Source of the DNA: Lentisphaerae bacterium RIFOXYA12_64_32 | GTDB lineage: Bacteria; Verrucomicrobiota; Lentisphaeria; Oligosphaerales; YB12-FULL-65-16 | Assembly (NCBI GenBank): GCA_001803235.1 | Contig: MHBL01000126.1 | Coordinates: forward strand, 1 to 34,971 | DNA: 34,971 nt | Reading direction: 5' to 3' | Shown: in pieces, positions 21,401-29,367 of the stretch | Numbering within the stretch: position 1 is the stretch's first letter | Layout: every line of letters begins with the position of its first letter | The notes under the pieces: model-generated | The model's database searches: none | Told to the model about the DNA's origin: nothing | Seen by the model: the letters and a program-made list of their open reading frames with translations, nothing else | Translations under genes and position numbers: made by a program

Positions 21401-21913
21401 ATGAAAGTCACTTCCGCCAGGATGGGCCGCGCATTCGTCGTGAAACTCGAGGACGGCGAGATCCTCCACGAGTGCATCGAAGCCGTGGCGCGCGAGAACG
21501 ACATCCGTCACGCCGCCTGCTTCTTCCTCGGCGGCGCCGACACGGGCAGCCGCCTGATCGTCGGCCCCGCCGACGCGCGCGCGGCAACCATCAAGCCCAT
21601 GCAAACCACCCTGCCCAACGTGTTCGAGTCCGCGGCTGTCGGAACCATCTTTCCGGACGAGTCCGGCCGACCTGTCGTGCACATGCACGCCGCCTGCGGC
21701 CGTGAAGAGGAAACGCGAACCGGCTGCGTCCGCGCCGGAGTCAAGGTCTGGCTCACCGGCGAAGTGGTGATTCTGGAACTCCTCGACTGCAGCGCCCTGC
21801 GCCGCCGTGATCCGAAAACCGGGTTCAACCTGCTCGACATCCCGGCCCATCCACGTTCACAGCGGAAACCCATGGCGCGCAAACCGCGCAAGCCCCGTCC
21901 CCCCAAGACATGA
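21401..21913 (+). CDS. PPC/DUF296-domain protein
   Basis: This 170-residue protein is a single PPC (plants and prokaryotes conserved) domain. The beginning FVVKLEDGEILHECIEAVARENDI and AACFFLGGADTGSRLIVG are typical. VVHMHAACGREEETRTGCVRAGVKVWLTGEVVILEL carries the family's His-x-His and the final strands of the trimeric fold. Prokaryotic members are small trimers of unsettled function; plant members add an AT-hook. Here the C-terminus is a basic proline-rich tail (KPMARKPRKPRPPKT) resembling a DNA-binding AT-hook-like extension. ATG 21401 has GGAGG 11 nt upstream; ATG 21383 is possible. It ends 10 bp from the convergent GH42 remnant. Confidence 0.82.
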   Translation: MKVTSARMGRAFVVKLEDGEILHECIEAVARENDIRHAACFFLGGADTGSRLIVGPADARAATIKPMQTTLPNVFESAAVGTIFPDESGRPVVHMHAACGREEETRTGCVRAGVKVWLTGEVVILELLDCSALRRRDPKTGFNLLDIPAHPRSQRKPMARKPRKPRPPKT

Positions 21914-21923
21914 GTCCAAGGGC

Positions 21924-22315
21924 CTACCCTCGCAGGACGCGCACGCCCCAGGGCTTGAGCCGCACTTCACTGCGCACGGTCTCGTTGTGCCACACGTCCT
22001 CATAGGGCCGGGGCAACGGCACCGCCACGCTATTCCCCGAGCAATTCAGCAGGAACACCAGGCGCCGCCCATCCGGCGCCCGCCGCTCGACCACCTCGAC
22101 CGTCTCGGGAACGGTTGTGTCGAGGATGCGTGATGCACCCACCGCCCCGAGCCGCGCCCCGAGGAAGTCGTGGTAGAACCGCTCTTCGGCAAATGCCGCC
22201 ACGTGGAACGCCCGTCCCGCAACGCATTGACGCGGATCTCCGCCATCATGTCCAGGTCGTAGTCCCACTTCGCCGGATCGCGGTGTTCCGGATAGTAAGC
22301 TGCACCGAAGAGCAT
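21924..22315 (-). pseudogene. GH42 beta-galactosidase remnant, internal deletion
   Basis: ATG 22315, with a strong GGAGG 5 nt upstream, starts MLFGAAYYPEHRDPAKW and DLDMMAEIRVNAL, a clear GH42 beta-galactosidase N-terminus. Near 22210 the frame shifts and the sequence jumps to a GH42 C-terminal domain: GASRILDTTVPETVEVVERR, then LVFLLNCSGNSVAVPL and VRLKPWGVRVL up to the stop. About 500 residues containing both catalytic glutamates are missing, and the two ends lie in different frames. The ribosome-binding site and stop are preserved, so the deletion may be recent. It is the last gene of the minus-strand saccharide cluster. Confidence 0.82.
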
Positions 22316-22353
22316 AGTTGCCTCCAACGGGCTGTGTCCGCGCCACGCACCCA

Positions 22354-22468
22354 GTGGCTCGGCGCGTCCCGCGCCGAAGCGGGGTGCGCTCGGCCGGTCC
22401 CCGGCCGAGGCCCTGGGGCCGGGACGGACCCGAGGCACTCTTCTGCGGTCCCAGAGGTCCCGCGCCAC
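22354..22468. repeat. 115-bp element with GTGGC/GCCAC ends
   Basis: It starts with a 36-bp sequence (22354-22389, beginning GTGGCTCGGCGCGTCCCGCG) that recurs exactly at 29064-29099, and it ends GTCCCGCGCCAC as that copy does. Internal hairpin: CTCGGCCGG-TCC-CCGGCCGAG. It fills most of the gap between the hydrolase gene and the GH42 remnant. Confidence 0.8.
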
Positions 22469-22483
22469 TGCACTGCGACAACC

Positions 22484-24316
22484 CTACTTCACGGGCTCCG
22501 CCTTCGCGACCGGCAGTTCCTCGTGCTCGCTGCTGACGGCGAGGTCGCGGTCATCGAACAGGTTGATGTAGTAGACCGTTGTGCCTTCGGGCAGCGTGCC
22601 GGTTACGCGCTTCCCCGCGGCGTCCAACTCCGCGGGCAGCGTTTCCCAAAGCCGGTCCTTCCACGGCCCCGATGCTTTGGTGTAGGTGAGTTCCGCCTTG
22701 ACGATCGGGCGGCTGCTCTCGAACGTCACCCACGCTTGGCTGCCATCCCGGCCCTGCCCCGTGACGCACGCCAGCGGCGCACCGCCCTTCAGGAAGCTGT
22801 CCGCGAACGCCGCGATCTCCATGGGCCCCTCGCCGGCCGGCCCGTGCCCATGCGGCATCCGCACGCGAACGCAGAGCGCTTGCGGCGCCTGCGGCAAGCG
22901 GTACGATCTCTGCAACGCGGGGAACGTGTACGCGAAGTCGTTCGTGCCGGTGACCCAGAGCGTGGGGTAGCTCACGTCTTTCAGGTAGACCGACGGGTCC
23001 CACCAGCGCATCCACCGAGCCGCACCTTCCTCGCCCAACCCCTTCACACTGCCAGCAAAGTTGTGCTCGTTGGTGAAGCCGCAACCGTACACGGGCACCG
23101 CGAACTTGTAGCGATGGTCCACGCCGGCGATGATGCAGGTCAGGTAGCCGCCCCACGAAATGCCGGTCAGCCCGATGCGGTCCGGATCGACCTCCGGCAA
23201 CGACCGCAACAGCGAGTGGCCGAGGGCCGCCGCCGCCACGGCGTGATACGTCCACTGGTCCGTCCGTGCCCAGTTGATCTGCCCCCAACCGCCCCAGCCC
23301 GCCGGACCGCCCCACTGATGCCGATCCCAGTTGGCGTACGTGCCCTTCGGCACGCACCCGCAGGTGTCCATCGAGATGGCGGCATAACCGCGGTCGGTCC
23401 AAACCTTCACCCAACTGGCAAACGCCGTGCCGCCGCCACCGTGCACCAAGACCATGCCCGGGACCTTCTGCCCCGGCTCCATTTTCGGCAATCCTATCCA
23501 GGCGAAGACGCGCGTCGGCCGGCCCTTGTACGGCACCCCGTCGTAGAACACCGGACGCGCGCCGTCCGCCACGTCAAACCCATCCGCCGGGTACGTCGCT
23601 GGCGCTTTCGACAACTCGGTCATATCCCACATCGGCCCGACCGGGTCGGTGGGCGGTTCCGGCACGTATGCCGCAATGGCCGCTGCCTGAGCCAGTTCCT
23701 CGGCCGTTGCCGCGCCGGGCTCGAAGACCACCTTGCGCGTCTCGTTCGGCGCGAGGCTTGCCTCCCACACTTGGTACTTCTGCGCGAACGGGCCCCACAC
23801 CCGGGTCCCGTTCCTGATGCACAACCGCTTGGCGCCGCGGAACCAGTTCGTGTCGCCGCAGCCCGTCGTGACCGGCGCCTGCTCCCAGGTGCCCTTGCTG
23901 TTCATCACATTCACCGCCATGTCGAACACCAACACGTACAGCATCTTCTCCGCCGTGTGGTTGGTCGCCGTCCACGTCACACCGGTAGGCGTGAAATCGA
24001 ACCGTTCGCTCGCCTTCTCGCTACTGGCGGTGATCGCATCTGCGCCGACCGTCTCGATGTTTGGCAGGCGCAGAACGCCGTTCTGGTACAGGTACGCGCC
24101 GCGCACGCCGGAAGCACCGCACAGGATGAACTCGTCACCGCCGACTCGGAAGCTCGTCAAGCACCCGTCCTCAGCCACGACGGCTTCGTAGGCCGGCGTA
24201 CGAACCCGCCGGTCCCCACCCACCTGCTCAATCGTGCCCCCGCCATCCGCCGCGTCCGCCACCGCTTGCCCGCAGAACCAGCCCAATGCAACAAGAGACG
24301 CCAACCGGGTGATCAT
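22484..24316 (-). CDS. Secreted alpha/beta hydrolase (acetyl xylan esterase/peptidase-like)
   Basis: This 610-residue protein has a signal peptide (MITRLASLVALGWFCGQAVAD). An N-terminal beta-rich domain follows (about 25-250), then an alpha/beta hydrolase domain: oxyanion loop VLVHGGGGTAF, nucleophile elbow GISWGG with S387, acid Asp in WVTGTNDFAYT and His in MPHGHGPAG. A small C-terminal beta domain (about 520-605) follows. Such proteins include acetyl xylan esterase and cephalosporin-C deacetylase types and S9-like peptidases; here a carbohydrate esterase fits the setting. AAAGGA lies 5 nt before the ATG at 24316. The frame extends to 24445, but that portion is not signal-like. It lies downstream of the LacI-type gene in the same direction. 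Confidence 0.85.
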   Translation of the reverse strand: MITRLASLVALGWFCGQAVADAADGGGTIEQVGGDRRVRTPAYEAVVAEDGCLTSFRVGGDEFILCGASGVRGAYLYQNGVLRLPNIETVGADAITASSEKASERFDFTPTGVTWTATNHTAEKMLYVLVFDMAVNVMNSKGTWEQAPVTTGCGDTNWFRGAKRLCIRNGTRVWGPFAQKYQVWEASLAPNETRKVVFEPGAATAEELAQAAAIAAYVPEPPTDPVGPMWDMTELSKAPATYPADGFDVADGARPVFYDGVPYKGRPTRVFAWIGLPKMEPGQKVPGMVLVHGGGGTAFASWVKVWTDRGYAAISMDTCGCVPKGTYANWDRHQWGGPAGWGGWGQINWARTDQWTYHAVAAAALGHSLLRSLPEVDPDRIGLTGISWGGYLTCIIAGVDHRYKFAVPVYGCGFTNEHNFAGSVKGLGEEGAARWMRWWDPSVYLKDVSYPTLWVTGTNDFAYTFPALQRSYRLPQAPQALCVRVRMPHGHGPAGEGPMEIAAFADSFLKGGAPLACVTGQGRDGSQAWVTFESSRPIVKAELTYTKASGPWKDRLWETLPAELDAAGKRVTGTLPEGTTVYYINLFDDRDLAVSSEHEELPVAKAEPVK

Positions 24317-24557
24317 GGTTGTCCTTTCCTGCCGGTATTGTGCCACCGACCCATCCGATGCGGCCGAGCGCTGAGCGATACCACTGACTGCTCCCAACTC
24401 AACCCGTGCTACGACGTAAAGTGACGGTACAAGTGCCGAATGCAAGGGTCGCAGCCCCGCACGGCCGCGCCCAAGGTGAGCCCCCCCCGGGGGGCGTTCG
24501 GCGTGGGGTTGCCGACCTCGCCGGGGCGGGCGGTCCGACGGCCACTCTTTCCGGATC

Positions 24558-25532
24558 TCAGGGCCAAGGCAGGCGGAGGATGCGGCGCGGCCGTTTCGGA
24601 TCGTCTATGCGCTCCAGCAGCAACCGCGTGGCGGTACGCCCCATCTCGCGTGCCGGCATGGGTTGCAGGCGCACGTGCGCGTCAAGTTTTCCGTAGACGG
24701 GAGAGGCGCCAAACGCTTCGATACGCAACCCGACCAACGGGCGCAAACGCGACAGGAACTGTGCACACTCCAACGCCACGTGCGTGTTGACCCCGAACAG
24801 GGCATCGATGTCAACCAACCGCGCCACGTCGCCCGGTTCGAACGGCGTGTCGGCCCCAACGGTCACGATCGCGCCGTCCGGGACCCCGTGCCGGCGCAGA
24901 GCTTCGACGCAACCCTGAACGCGGCCACGATTGGCGCTGCACTCGATGGGTAAAGTGACCAGGCCGAACTCTCGGCACCCAGCCGCCAGAAAACGCTCCG
25001 CGGCCAGCTTCCCCGCAACCTCGTCATCGAACAGCACGTGATCAACGCCATCGCCGACCTTCCGACCGATGACCACGCACGGCAAACACATCTCTGCCAT
25101 CTGGCGGAGATGTCCGGTGGGGTAGCGCCTGCCGACCGGCATGGCGGACGGGTAGAGAATGATCCCGTCGACCTGACGGTGGCACATGCGCTCCATCGCC
25201 AGGCGCTCAAGCGCCGGATCGTTCTCGCACGTGGCGACCACCATCTGGTACTCGGTGCCGCGCAGTTCGGCCTCGGTCCCCTCCATGATGCTGCCGAGGA
25301 AGTCATCGATGGTGTTGGCGAAGATCAACCCGACCGTGTGGGTGCGGCCGGTGTTGAGGCTGTGCGCGAAGTAGTTGGGGCGAAACCCAAGTTCCCGAGC
25401 CTTGGCCAGAACACGCTGTTCCGTGCTCTCGGAAATGCGGTACTGGCGTGCCTTGCCGCCCAGCACCCGCGAGACCGTCGACGGCGCCACGCCCAACGAT
25501 GCACTGAGTTTGCGGATGTTCAGGTTGCTCAT
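24558..25532 (-). CDS. LacI-family transcriptional regulator
   Basis: This 324-residue repressor has an N-terminal helix-turn-helix (IRKLSASLGVAPSTVSRVLGG, about 6-26) and a hinge helix region (FRPNYFAHSLNTGRTHTVGLIFAN). A periplasmic-binding-protein-like ligand domain follows, including VDGIILYPSA, CVVIGR and HVLFDDEVAGKLAAERFLAAG. It would bind a sugar-derived effector and release DNA operators of the surrounding glycoside hydrolase genes. The start at 25532 is set by family alignment (MSNLNIRKL); its ribosome-binding site is weak. The open frame upstream to 25937 overlaps the end of the GH42-like gene and is not coding. It sits between the GH42-like gene and the hydrolase, pointing the same way. 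Confidence 0.92.
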   Translation of the reverse strand: MSNLNIRKLSASLGVAPSTVSRVLGGKARQYRISESTEQRVLAKARELGFRPNYFAHSLNTGRTHTVGLIFANTIDDFLGSIMEGTEAELRGTEYQMVVATCENDPALERLAMERMCHRQVDGIILYPSAMPVGRRYPTGHLRQMAEMCLPCVVIGRKVGDGVDHVLFDDEVAGKLAAERFLAAGCREFGLVTLPIECSANRGRVQGCVEALRRHGVPDGAIVTVGADTPFEPGDVARLVDIDALFGVNTHVALECAQFLSRLRPLVGLRIEAFGASPVYGKLDAHVRLQPMPAREMGRTATRLLLERIDDPKRPRRILRLPWP

Positions 25533-25579
25533 GAATGACCAGCATCCGGTCGAGGGCTGTAACACGGATGCCCCAGATC

Positions 25580-25598
25580 CCACAGGCTTGCCCTGTGG
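25580..25598. repeat. Hairpin upstream of the LacI gene
   Basis: CCACAGG-CTTGC-CCTGTGG is a perfect 7-bp stem about 48 bp before the LacI-type start. It could be an operator for autoregulation or a transcript structure after the GH42-like gene. The surrounding gap 25533-25783 has no gene; near 25771-25792 degenerate GAACCCT-like heptamers overlap the GH42-like stop codon. Confidence 0.45.
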
Positions 25599-25783
25599 TC
25601 CTGCGCACGACTGCGCTTCGAGGTCCTGCGGTTCCGTGCTTGTCGCGCCTGCAAATCCGCGGCAACAGAAACCTGACACGCCCGGGCCCGCGCACTGTGC
25701 AAGGGTGCTCTCCGGCTCCACCGCCATGGGCCGAAGCTTCACCCTCGAAAACCTCGCGGGCTCGCGGCCTTCCCCTGAACCCC

Positions 25784-28000
25784 TTACCCCTGCGCCGGCA
25801 GCATGCCGGCGGCCTTGAGGAACTCCTTGACCTTCTCCACCGTCGCGCGCCCCGCATCGCCAAGCGTAATCCCTTCCTCTTTCGGCCGAAGCCGCCGGAA
25901 GGCGTCCGAAGGCAGCAAAGTTGCCTTCACCTTCCAAGCCGCATCAAGTTGCCGCCCGCGGAGGTCGAACTCCGCGACGTCTTCCACGGCCAGGACGCGC
26001 CCGCCCTGATTAAGGAACAGTCCGATCCGGCGCGCCACGTCGTCCAGCATGTACATCCCGTTGGGCACAATCAGTACCCGATACCGGGCGAGGTCCTCCA
26101 GGCAATCCTCGCTGACGATATCGAACGGCACGCCTAGACTGTCGAGCACACGGACGGTCCCAGCCAGGCTGTCCTCGTTGTCGTACTCGCTGTGGTTCTG
26201 GACCCAGTTGGCGTAGCGTTCGCCGTAGAACACCGCCACGCGGCGGCCGGCTTCCGGTCGCGCGCGGAGCAGCGTCGACTTCACCTGCCGCGCGGCCTCG
26301 GCGACGCCGCTCCACTGGTCCGGCTTCACGTCACGGTAGTACCACACGCCGCCCGAGAACTCGGCGACAGCCGGGAGGAACCGCGCGATGTCCGCCGATG
26401 TCGCCGCGCCGCGGTTGTGCCCCACGTCGATCTCCGGAAAGTTCACGATGTCCGTGCCGCGCGTGGATGCCAGAAACATCGCCACACGGCTGCGGAGGTA
26501 AATCGGCGTCGCCTGCTCCCACGTCGGCACCGCGTCTTTCACCTGCAGCATGTCGAGCCACTCCGACTCGCGCCGCGCCAGGAACGGGTTGAACGTCTGG
26601 AACACCGGCCAGGAGAGCCGCACGAGCGTCAACTTTGCCGGGGCCGCTTTCTTCACCACCCGCGCCTGCCACTCCACGGCGTCGATCCAGAACCGGTCGA
26701 CATACTCGCGCCAGTCGTGGGCCGCCGGTCGCATGTCCCGCCATGTCTGGTTGTACGGCCCCAGCGGCGCAACTGGAACGGCGGCCGACAAGGAGACATC
26801 TACCGTTTCCCAGGCGGCACGCAACCCGGCGTCCGTCTGGTACTTCCGCCGCAACCCTTCGCGGAAATCGTCGAGGAGCGTTGGCGATCGGCGCCAGGGA
26901 TGCACGTCGCCGTTCACCTCCGGGAAATCGCCGTCCGCCTCGCCACCCGCCGAGAGCCCGTAGGCCAGCACGTTGGGATGGCCCAACGTGCGCTTGACAA
27001 ACTGCCGGAGAAACCGACTGAAATGATCACGGACCACGGCGGCGTTGGGGTACACGCAGCCCCCGCCGTGTGCCGTCGGCTCGTCGGGCACCTCGCGCAT
27101 GACCCACGCCGGTTGGTGGATATTCACCAGGAATATCAGTGCAAACCCGCACCGGCCGTAAGCCTTGATCTGTGCCTCGAGGCGGTCCCAGTCGCCATAG
27201 CCCGGGCGCGGCTCCAAGTCGCGCCAGTACAGGTCCAGCGCCAGCGTGTTCACCCCCGCCTGCCGCGCCGACTCCAGGAACGCCTTGTCCAAGTGCGCAT
27301 CGAGCACACAGAACAGCGGATCGCCATCGATGAGCACCACCGCCCGGTCGTCCACACGCCGACGCTCGACACGGAACGGCTTTGCCGCGTCCAGGTACGG
27401 TAACCCTTCCGGCACCTCGCCAAACACATGCCCCAACACCGGGACGGCACCGGTCGGCGCACCCGCAAAGACGAGGCGCCGAAGACGCACAACACCTTTG
27501 CTCGCTCCGGCCTTCTGGACAACGACAAACCGCGCGCGCGCCGCAATGTCCGTGGGCGTCCCGGCGACCTCACGCCGAACCGTGCTCCACGCCGTCGCAC
27601 CCAGCGCCGCGCTGTCGCCCTGCCGGTACCACTTGCCCGCCATGCCGTTCAGCCACAGTTCGATCTGGTTGCCTGTCCCGTCGCCCTGGAGTTCGAAAGA
27701 GACGCTCGAGAACACGCCCGCCATACTCAGCGGCAGATCAACGTGAACCTGCGTCGCCTTGGTTGACCCAAACAAGTACTCGATCTCGACCCCTCCCGCC
27801 TCAGTTCCCGGACGCACCGCGACCGCCGTGTCCCGCCGCACCCCGTCAGCATCCCCCCACGCCTGACGCCCCCACGTGTCGTCTGGGCAGAGCGGGACTT
27901 GGCAGGAGTCGCTCCGTGGCGCCGCGGGCCTCGGCGACACACAACCGGCACAAACCATCCCCCATACCACGGCCAGGACCACACTCGCCACGCTGCGCAT
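25784..28000 (-). CDS. GH42-like glycoside hydrolase, lipoprotein
   Basis: This 738-residue protein has a lipoprotein signal ending VCAGC (about residues 16-20), so it should be membrane-anchored outside the cytoplasm. A beta-sandwich, carbohydrate-binding-like region follows (about 60-185). A TIM barrel follows from about 220: VLIDGDPLFCVLDAHLD, GVNTLALDLYWRDLEPRPGYGDWDRLE and NVLAYGLSAGGEADGDFPE, where the Glu of GGEAD is a plausible acid/base. A Rossmann-like C-terminal domain resembles the GATase-like trimerisation domain of GH42 (VAVFYGERYANW, VLIVPNGMYMLDD, GGRVLAVEDVAEF). Canonical GH42 NExG is altered, so specificity is open. AAGGA 7 nt before the ATG at 28000 supports the start. The poly-C tract at 28065 lies just upstream. 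Confidence 0.8.
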   Translation of the reverse strand: MRSVASVVLAVVWGMVCAGCVSPRPAAPRSDSCQVPLCPDDTWGRQAWGDADGVRRDTAVAVRPGTEAGGVEIEYLFGSTKATQVHVDLPLSMAGVFSSVSFELQGDGTGNQIELWLNGMAGKWYRQGDSAALGATAWSTVRREVAGTPTDIAARARFVVVQKAGASKGVVRLRRLVFAGAPTGAVPVLGHVFGEVPEGLPYLDAAKPFRVERRRVDDRAVVLIDGDPLFCVLDAHLDKAFLESARQAGVNTLALDLYWRDLEPRPGYGDWDRLEAQIKAYGRCGFALIFLVNIHQPAWVMREVPDEPTAHGGGCVYPNAAVVRDHFSRFLRQFVKRTLGHPNVLAYGLSAGGEADGDFPEVNGDVHPWRRSPTLLDDFREGLRRKYQTDAGLRAAWETVDVSLSAAVPVAPLGPYNQTWRDMRPAAHDWREYVDRFWIDAVEWQARVVKKAAPAKLTLVRLSWPVFQTFNPFLARRESEWLDMLQVKDAVPTWEQATPIYLRSRVAMFLASTRGTDIVNFPEIDVGHNRGAATSADIARFLPAVAEFSGGVWYYRDVKPDQWSGVAEAARQVKSTLLRARPEAGRRVAVFYGERYANWVQNHSEYDNEDSLAGTVRVLDSLGVPFDIVSEDCLEDLARYRVLIVPNGMYMLDDVARRIGLFLNQGGRVLAVEDVAEFDLRGRQLDAAWKVKATLLPSDAFRRLRPKEEGITLGDAGRATVEKVKEFLKAAGMLPAQG

Positions 28001-28064
28001 GGTTACATCCTTTCGGGCATTCCAGGCCCTGTCGGAACAGACCCAACGGACAAGATCAGACCGT

Positions 28065-28075
28065 CCCCCCCCCCC
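28065..28075. repeat. C11 homopolymer upstream of the GH42-like gene
   Basis: Eleven consecutive C residues (G11 on the coding strand) lie 65 bp before the ATG of the GH42-like lipoprotein gene and just after the prepilin gene. Such tracts are prone to slippage. A shift here would alter promoter or leader spacing, not reading frame. Confidence 0.6.
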
Positions 28076-28093
28076 GAAACCCGCCCCCGGCGC

Positions 28094-28870
28094 TCACTGG
28101 TCGTACCGCCACCAACGTCGGTTGTCACCGTAGGCGTTCTCCAGGGTCGTCAGCAACTGCCAGTCAATGTGACTGTCCACCCACAACAGGTTCTTCCCGG
28201 CCCGGTGCTTGCCCTGATTGGCTGCTTCGTCCGTCATGCCCAAGCCCATCGGCGCCTCCGACGGGTGGTACAGCGCGCCCCGCTGCGCCCAGAACGGCGC
28301 CACATTATCGGCGACTGAAACGCTGTTGTCCCCCACCAGAAGCGTCTGCGACGGCTTGGTGACTTTGGCCAGCGGGAGACTCCCGTTCGCCACGTCCGGG
28401 ATGACCCGGAAGTTCGCGCCGTACCCGAAGTACTCGCCCACACCACCGTAGCCGCCCGTGATCCCCCACGTGATGCGCGGGCAGAACAGGTGCCGGCTGA
28501 TCGAGATTGACTGCGTGTTGAGTTCCGACTGCACGTAAGGGTTGAGGAGTGAGTACCAGCGCGGGTCCCACCAGTTCGTGCCCTGAATCCAAACCGGCAG
28601 CCATTCCCCGTTGTCGTCCGTGTACACCCCCGTGGCCAACCCAATGGTCTTCAGATTGTTCAGGCACAGCAACCCGACGGCCTTCTCCTTCGACTTCTGC
28701 AGCGACGGCAGCAGCATCGAGGCCAGAATCGAAATGATCGTGATCACGACCAGTAACTCGATGAGCGTGAAACGCTTCAGGACCCCACTGCGCCGGACAC
28801 AGCGGACTGAGTTGCGGACCGAATCGGTCAGCAGGCCCCGCCAGCCCACGGACTCCCGGACCTCGTTCAT
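28094..28870 (-). CDS. Type II/IV prepilin-like protein (H-X9-DG type)
   Basis: This 258-residue protein has a 33-residue leader, then the prepilin peptidase motif and hydrophobic helix [20 protein letters not shown], with the Phe at +1 and Glu at +5. The C-terminal region has [16 protein letters not shown], a variant of the H-X9-DG signature of PVC pseudopilins. Between them is a beta domain with several Trp residues ([19 protein letters not shown]). Large families of these proteins stand beside glycoside hydrolases in Lentisphaerota and Kiritimatiellota; roles in surface attachment or export are suspected, not shown. GGAGG is 6 nt before the ATG at 28870, preferred over the upstream ATG at 28969. 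A promoter candidate lies at 28935-28963. Confidence 0.88.
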   Translation of the reverse strand: MNEVRESVGWRGLLTDSVRNSVRCVRRSGVLKRFTLIELLVVITIISILASMLLPSLQKSKEKAVGLLCLNNLKTIGLATGVYTDDNGEWLPVWIQGTNWWDPRWYSLLNPYVQSELNTQSISISRHLFCPRITWGITGGYGGVGEYFGYGANFRVIPDVANGSLPLAKVTKPSQTLLVGDNSVSVADNVAPFWAQRGALYHPSEAPMGLGMTDEAANQGKHRAGKNLLWVDSHIDWQLLTTLENAYGDNRRWWRYDQ

Positions 28871-28934
28871 GGCTAACCTCCGTGCCACACGTGACGCGCG
28901 GGCCGGCAACGTCCCGGCCCAGCCCACTGCCATC

Positions 28935-28963
28935 ACCTTACAGCCGGTCCCGGAAAAAAGCAA
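28935..28963 (-). promoter_or_regulatory. Promoter candidate for the prepilin gene
   Basis: Read on the minus strand: TTGCTT, a 17-nt spacer and TAAGGT, giving a leader of about 60 nt. The 8-bp palindrome TTGCGCAA lies just upstream of the -35 box. Confidence 0.4.
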
Positions 28964-28973
28964 GCGCACCTAG

Positions 28974-28981
28974 TTGCGCAA
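28974..28981. promoter_or_regulatory. TTGCGCAA palindrome, possible operator
   Basis: This is a perfect 8-bp palindrome 10 bp upstream of the -35 candidate of the prepilin gene. LacI-family operators often have a central CG with inverted arms of this kind. A related but 2-bp longer palindrome is at 34943-34954. Confidence 0.3.
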
Positions 28982-29063
28982 GAGCGGACAAACACGACCG
29001 GCGCGGGTGAATCAACCCTCGAAGAGAGGCGGCTTGCCGGGCCAGAATACGACCGATCGCGCC

Positions 29064-29242
29064 GTGGCTCGGCGCGTCCCGCGCCGAAGCGGGGTGCGCC
29101 GGCCGGCCTGTCCGGCGACATGTCCGCCAGAGCCAGAGCGACGGCGGAAGCTGCCTGGGCGAAGACGGATCCCCAAGGCCGATGGTCTCGGGCCGGAACG
29201 GCCCGAGGGCGCCCTGCTGCGGGCCCGGACGTCCCGCGCCAC
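29064..29242. repeat. 179-bp element with GTGGC/GCCAC ends
   Basis: The first 36 bp are identical to 22354-22389, and the last 12 (GTCCCGCGCCAC) match that copy too. The interior differs in length and sequence but keeps GC hairpins such as TCGGGCC-GGAAC-GGCCCGA. It lies between GH31 and the prepilin gene. Confidence 0.8.
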
Positions 29243-29317
29243 GGGCGCTCTGCGCGCTGTCCGCCACGGCGAACCCGCACGAAAGAAGATCAATCGGTAC
29301 AACCGAAGGACTGAGAC

Positions 29318-29350
29318 GGCAAGGCGGGAGCCCTGCCCTGCTCTTTGGGA
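29318..29350 (-). repeat. GGAAGTA-family hairpin, degenerate copy
   Basis: GGCAAGGC-GGGAG-CCCTGCC followed by CTGCTCTTTGGGA is a degraded relative of one half of the 89-bp element at 5394 (hairpin plus TACTTCC end). It sits about 20-50 bp beyond the GH31 stop codon and may act as a 3' stem-loop. Confidence 0.5.
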
Positions 29351-29367
29351 AGCAACTCGGTTCCGGT

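Larger units (their letters stand above)
28871..29367. other. 497-bp intergenic region with repeats
   Basis: Between GH31 and the prepilin gene lie the promoter candidate 28935-28963, the palindrome 28974-28981, the 179-bp element 29064-29242 and a copy of the GGAAGTA-family hairpin near 29318. I see no gene. Confidence 0.6.

Noticed and set aside
22115..24424. A 769-residue plus-strand frame opposite the hydrolase gene
   Set aside because: It is Arg/His/Pro-rich with no domain and is the shadow of a well-supported secreted hydrolase on the minus strand.
24481..24496. C8G6 run as an intrinsic terminator after the LacI gene
   Set aside because: The palindrome has no loop and no T-run; it may stall polymerase, but I cannot support a terminator call.
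26192..27403. A 403-residue plus-strand frame opposite the GH42-like gene
   Set aside because: Composition is typical of antisense frames in GC-rich genes; the minus strand encodes a recognisable enzyme.
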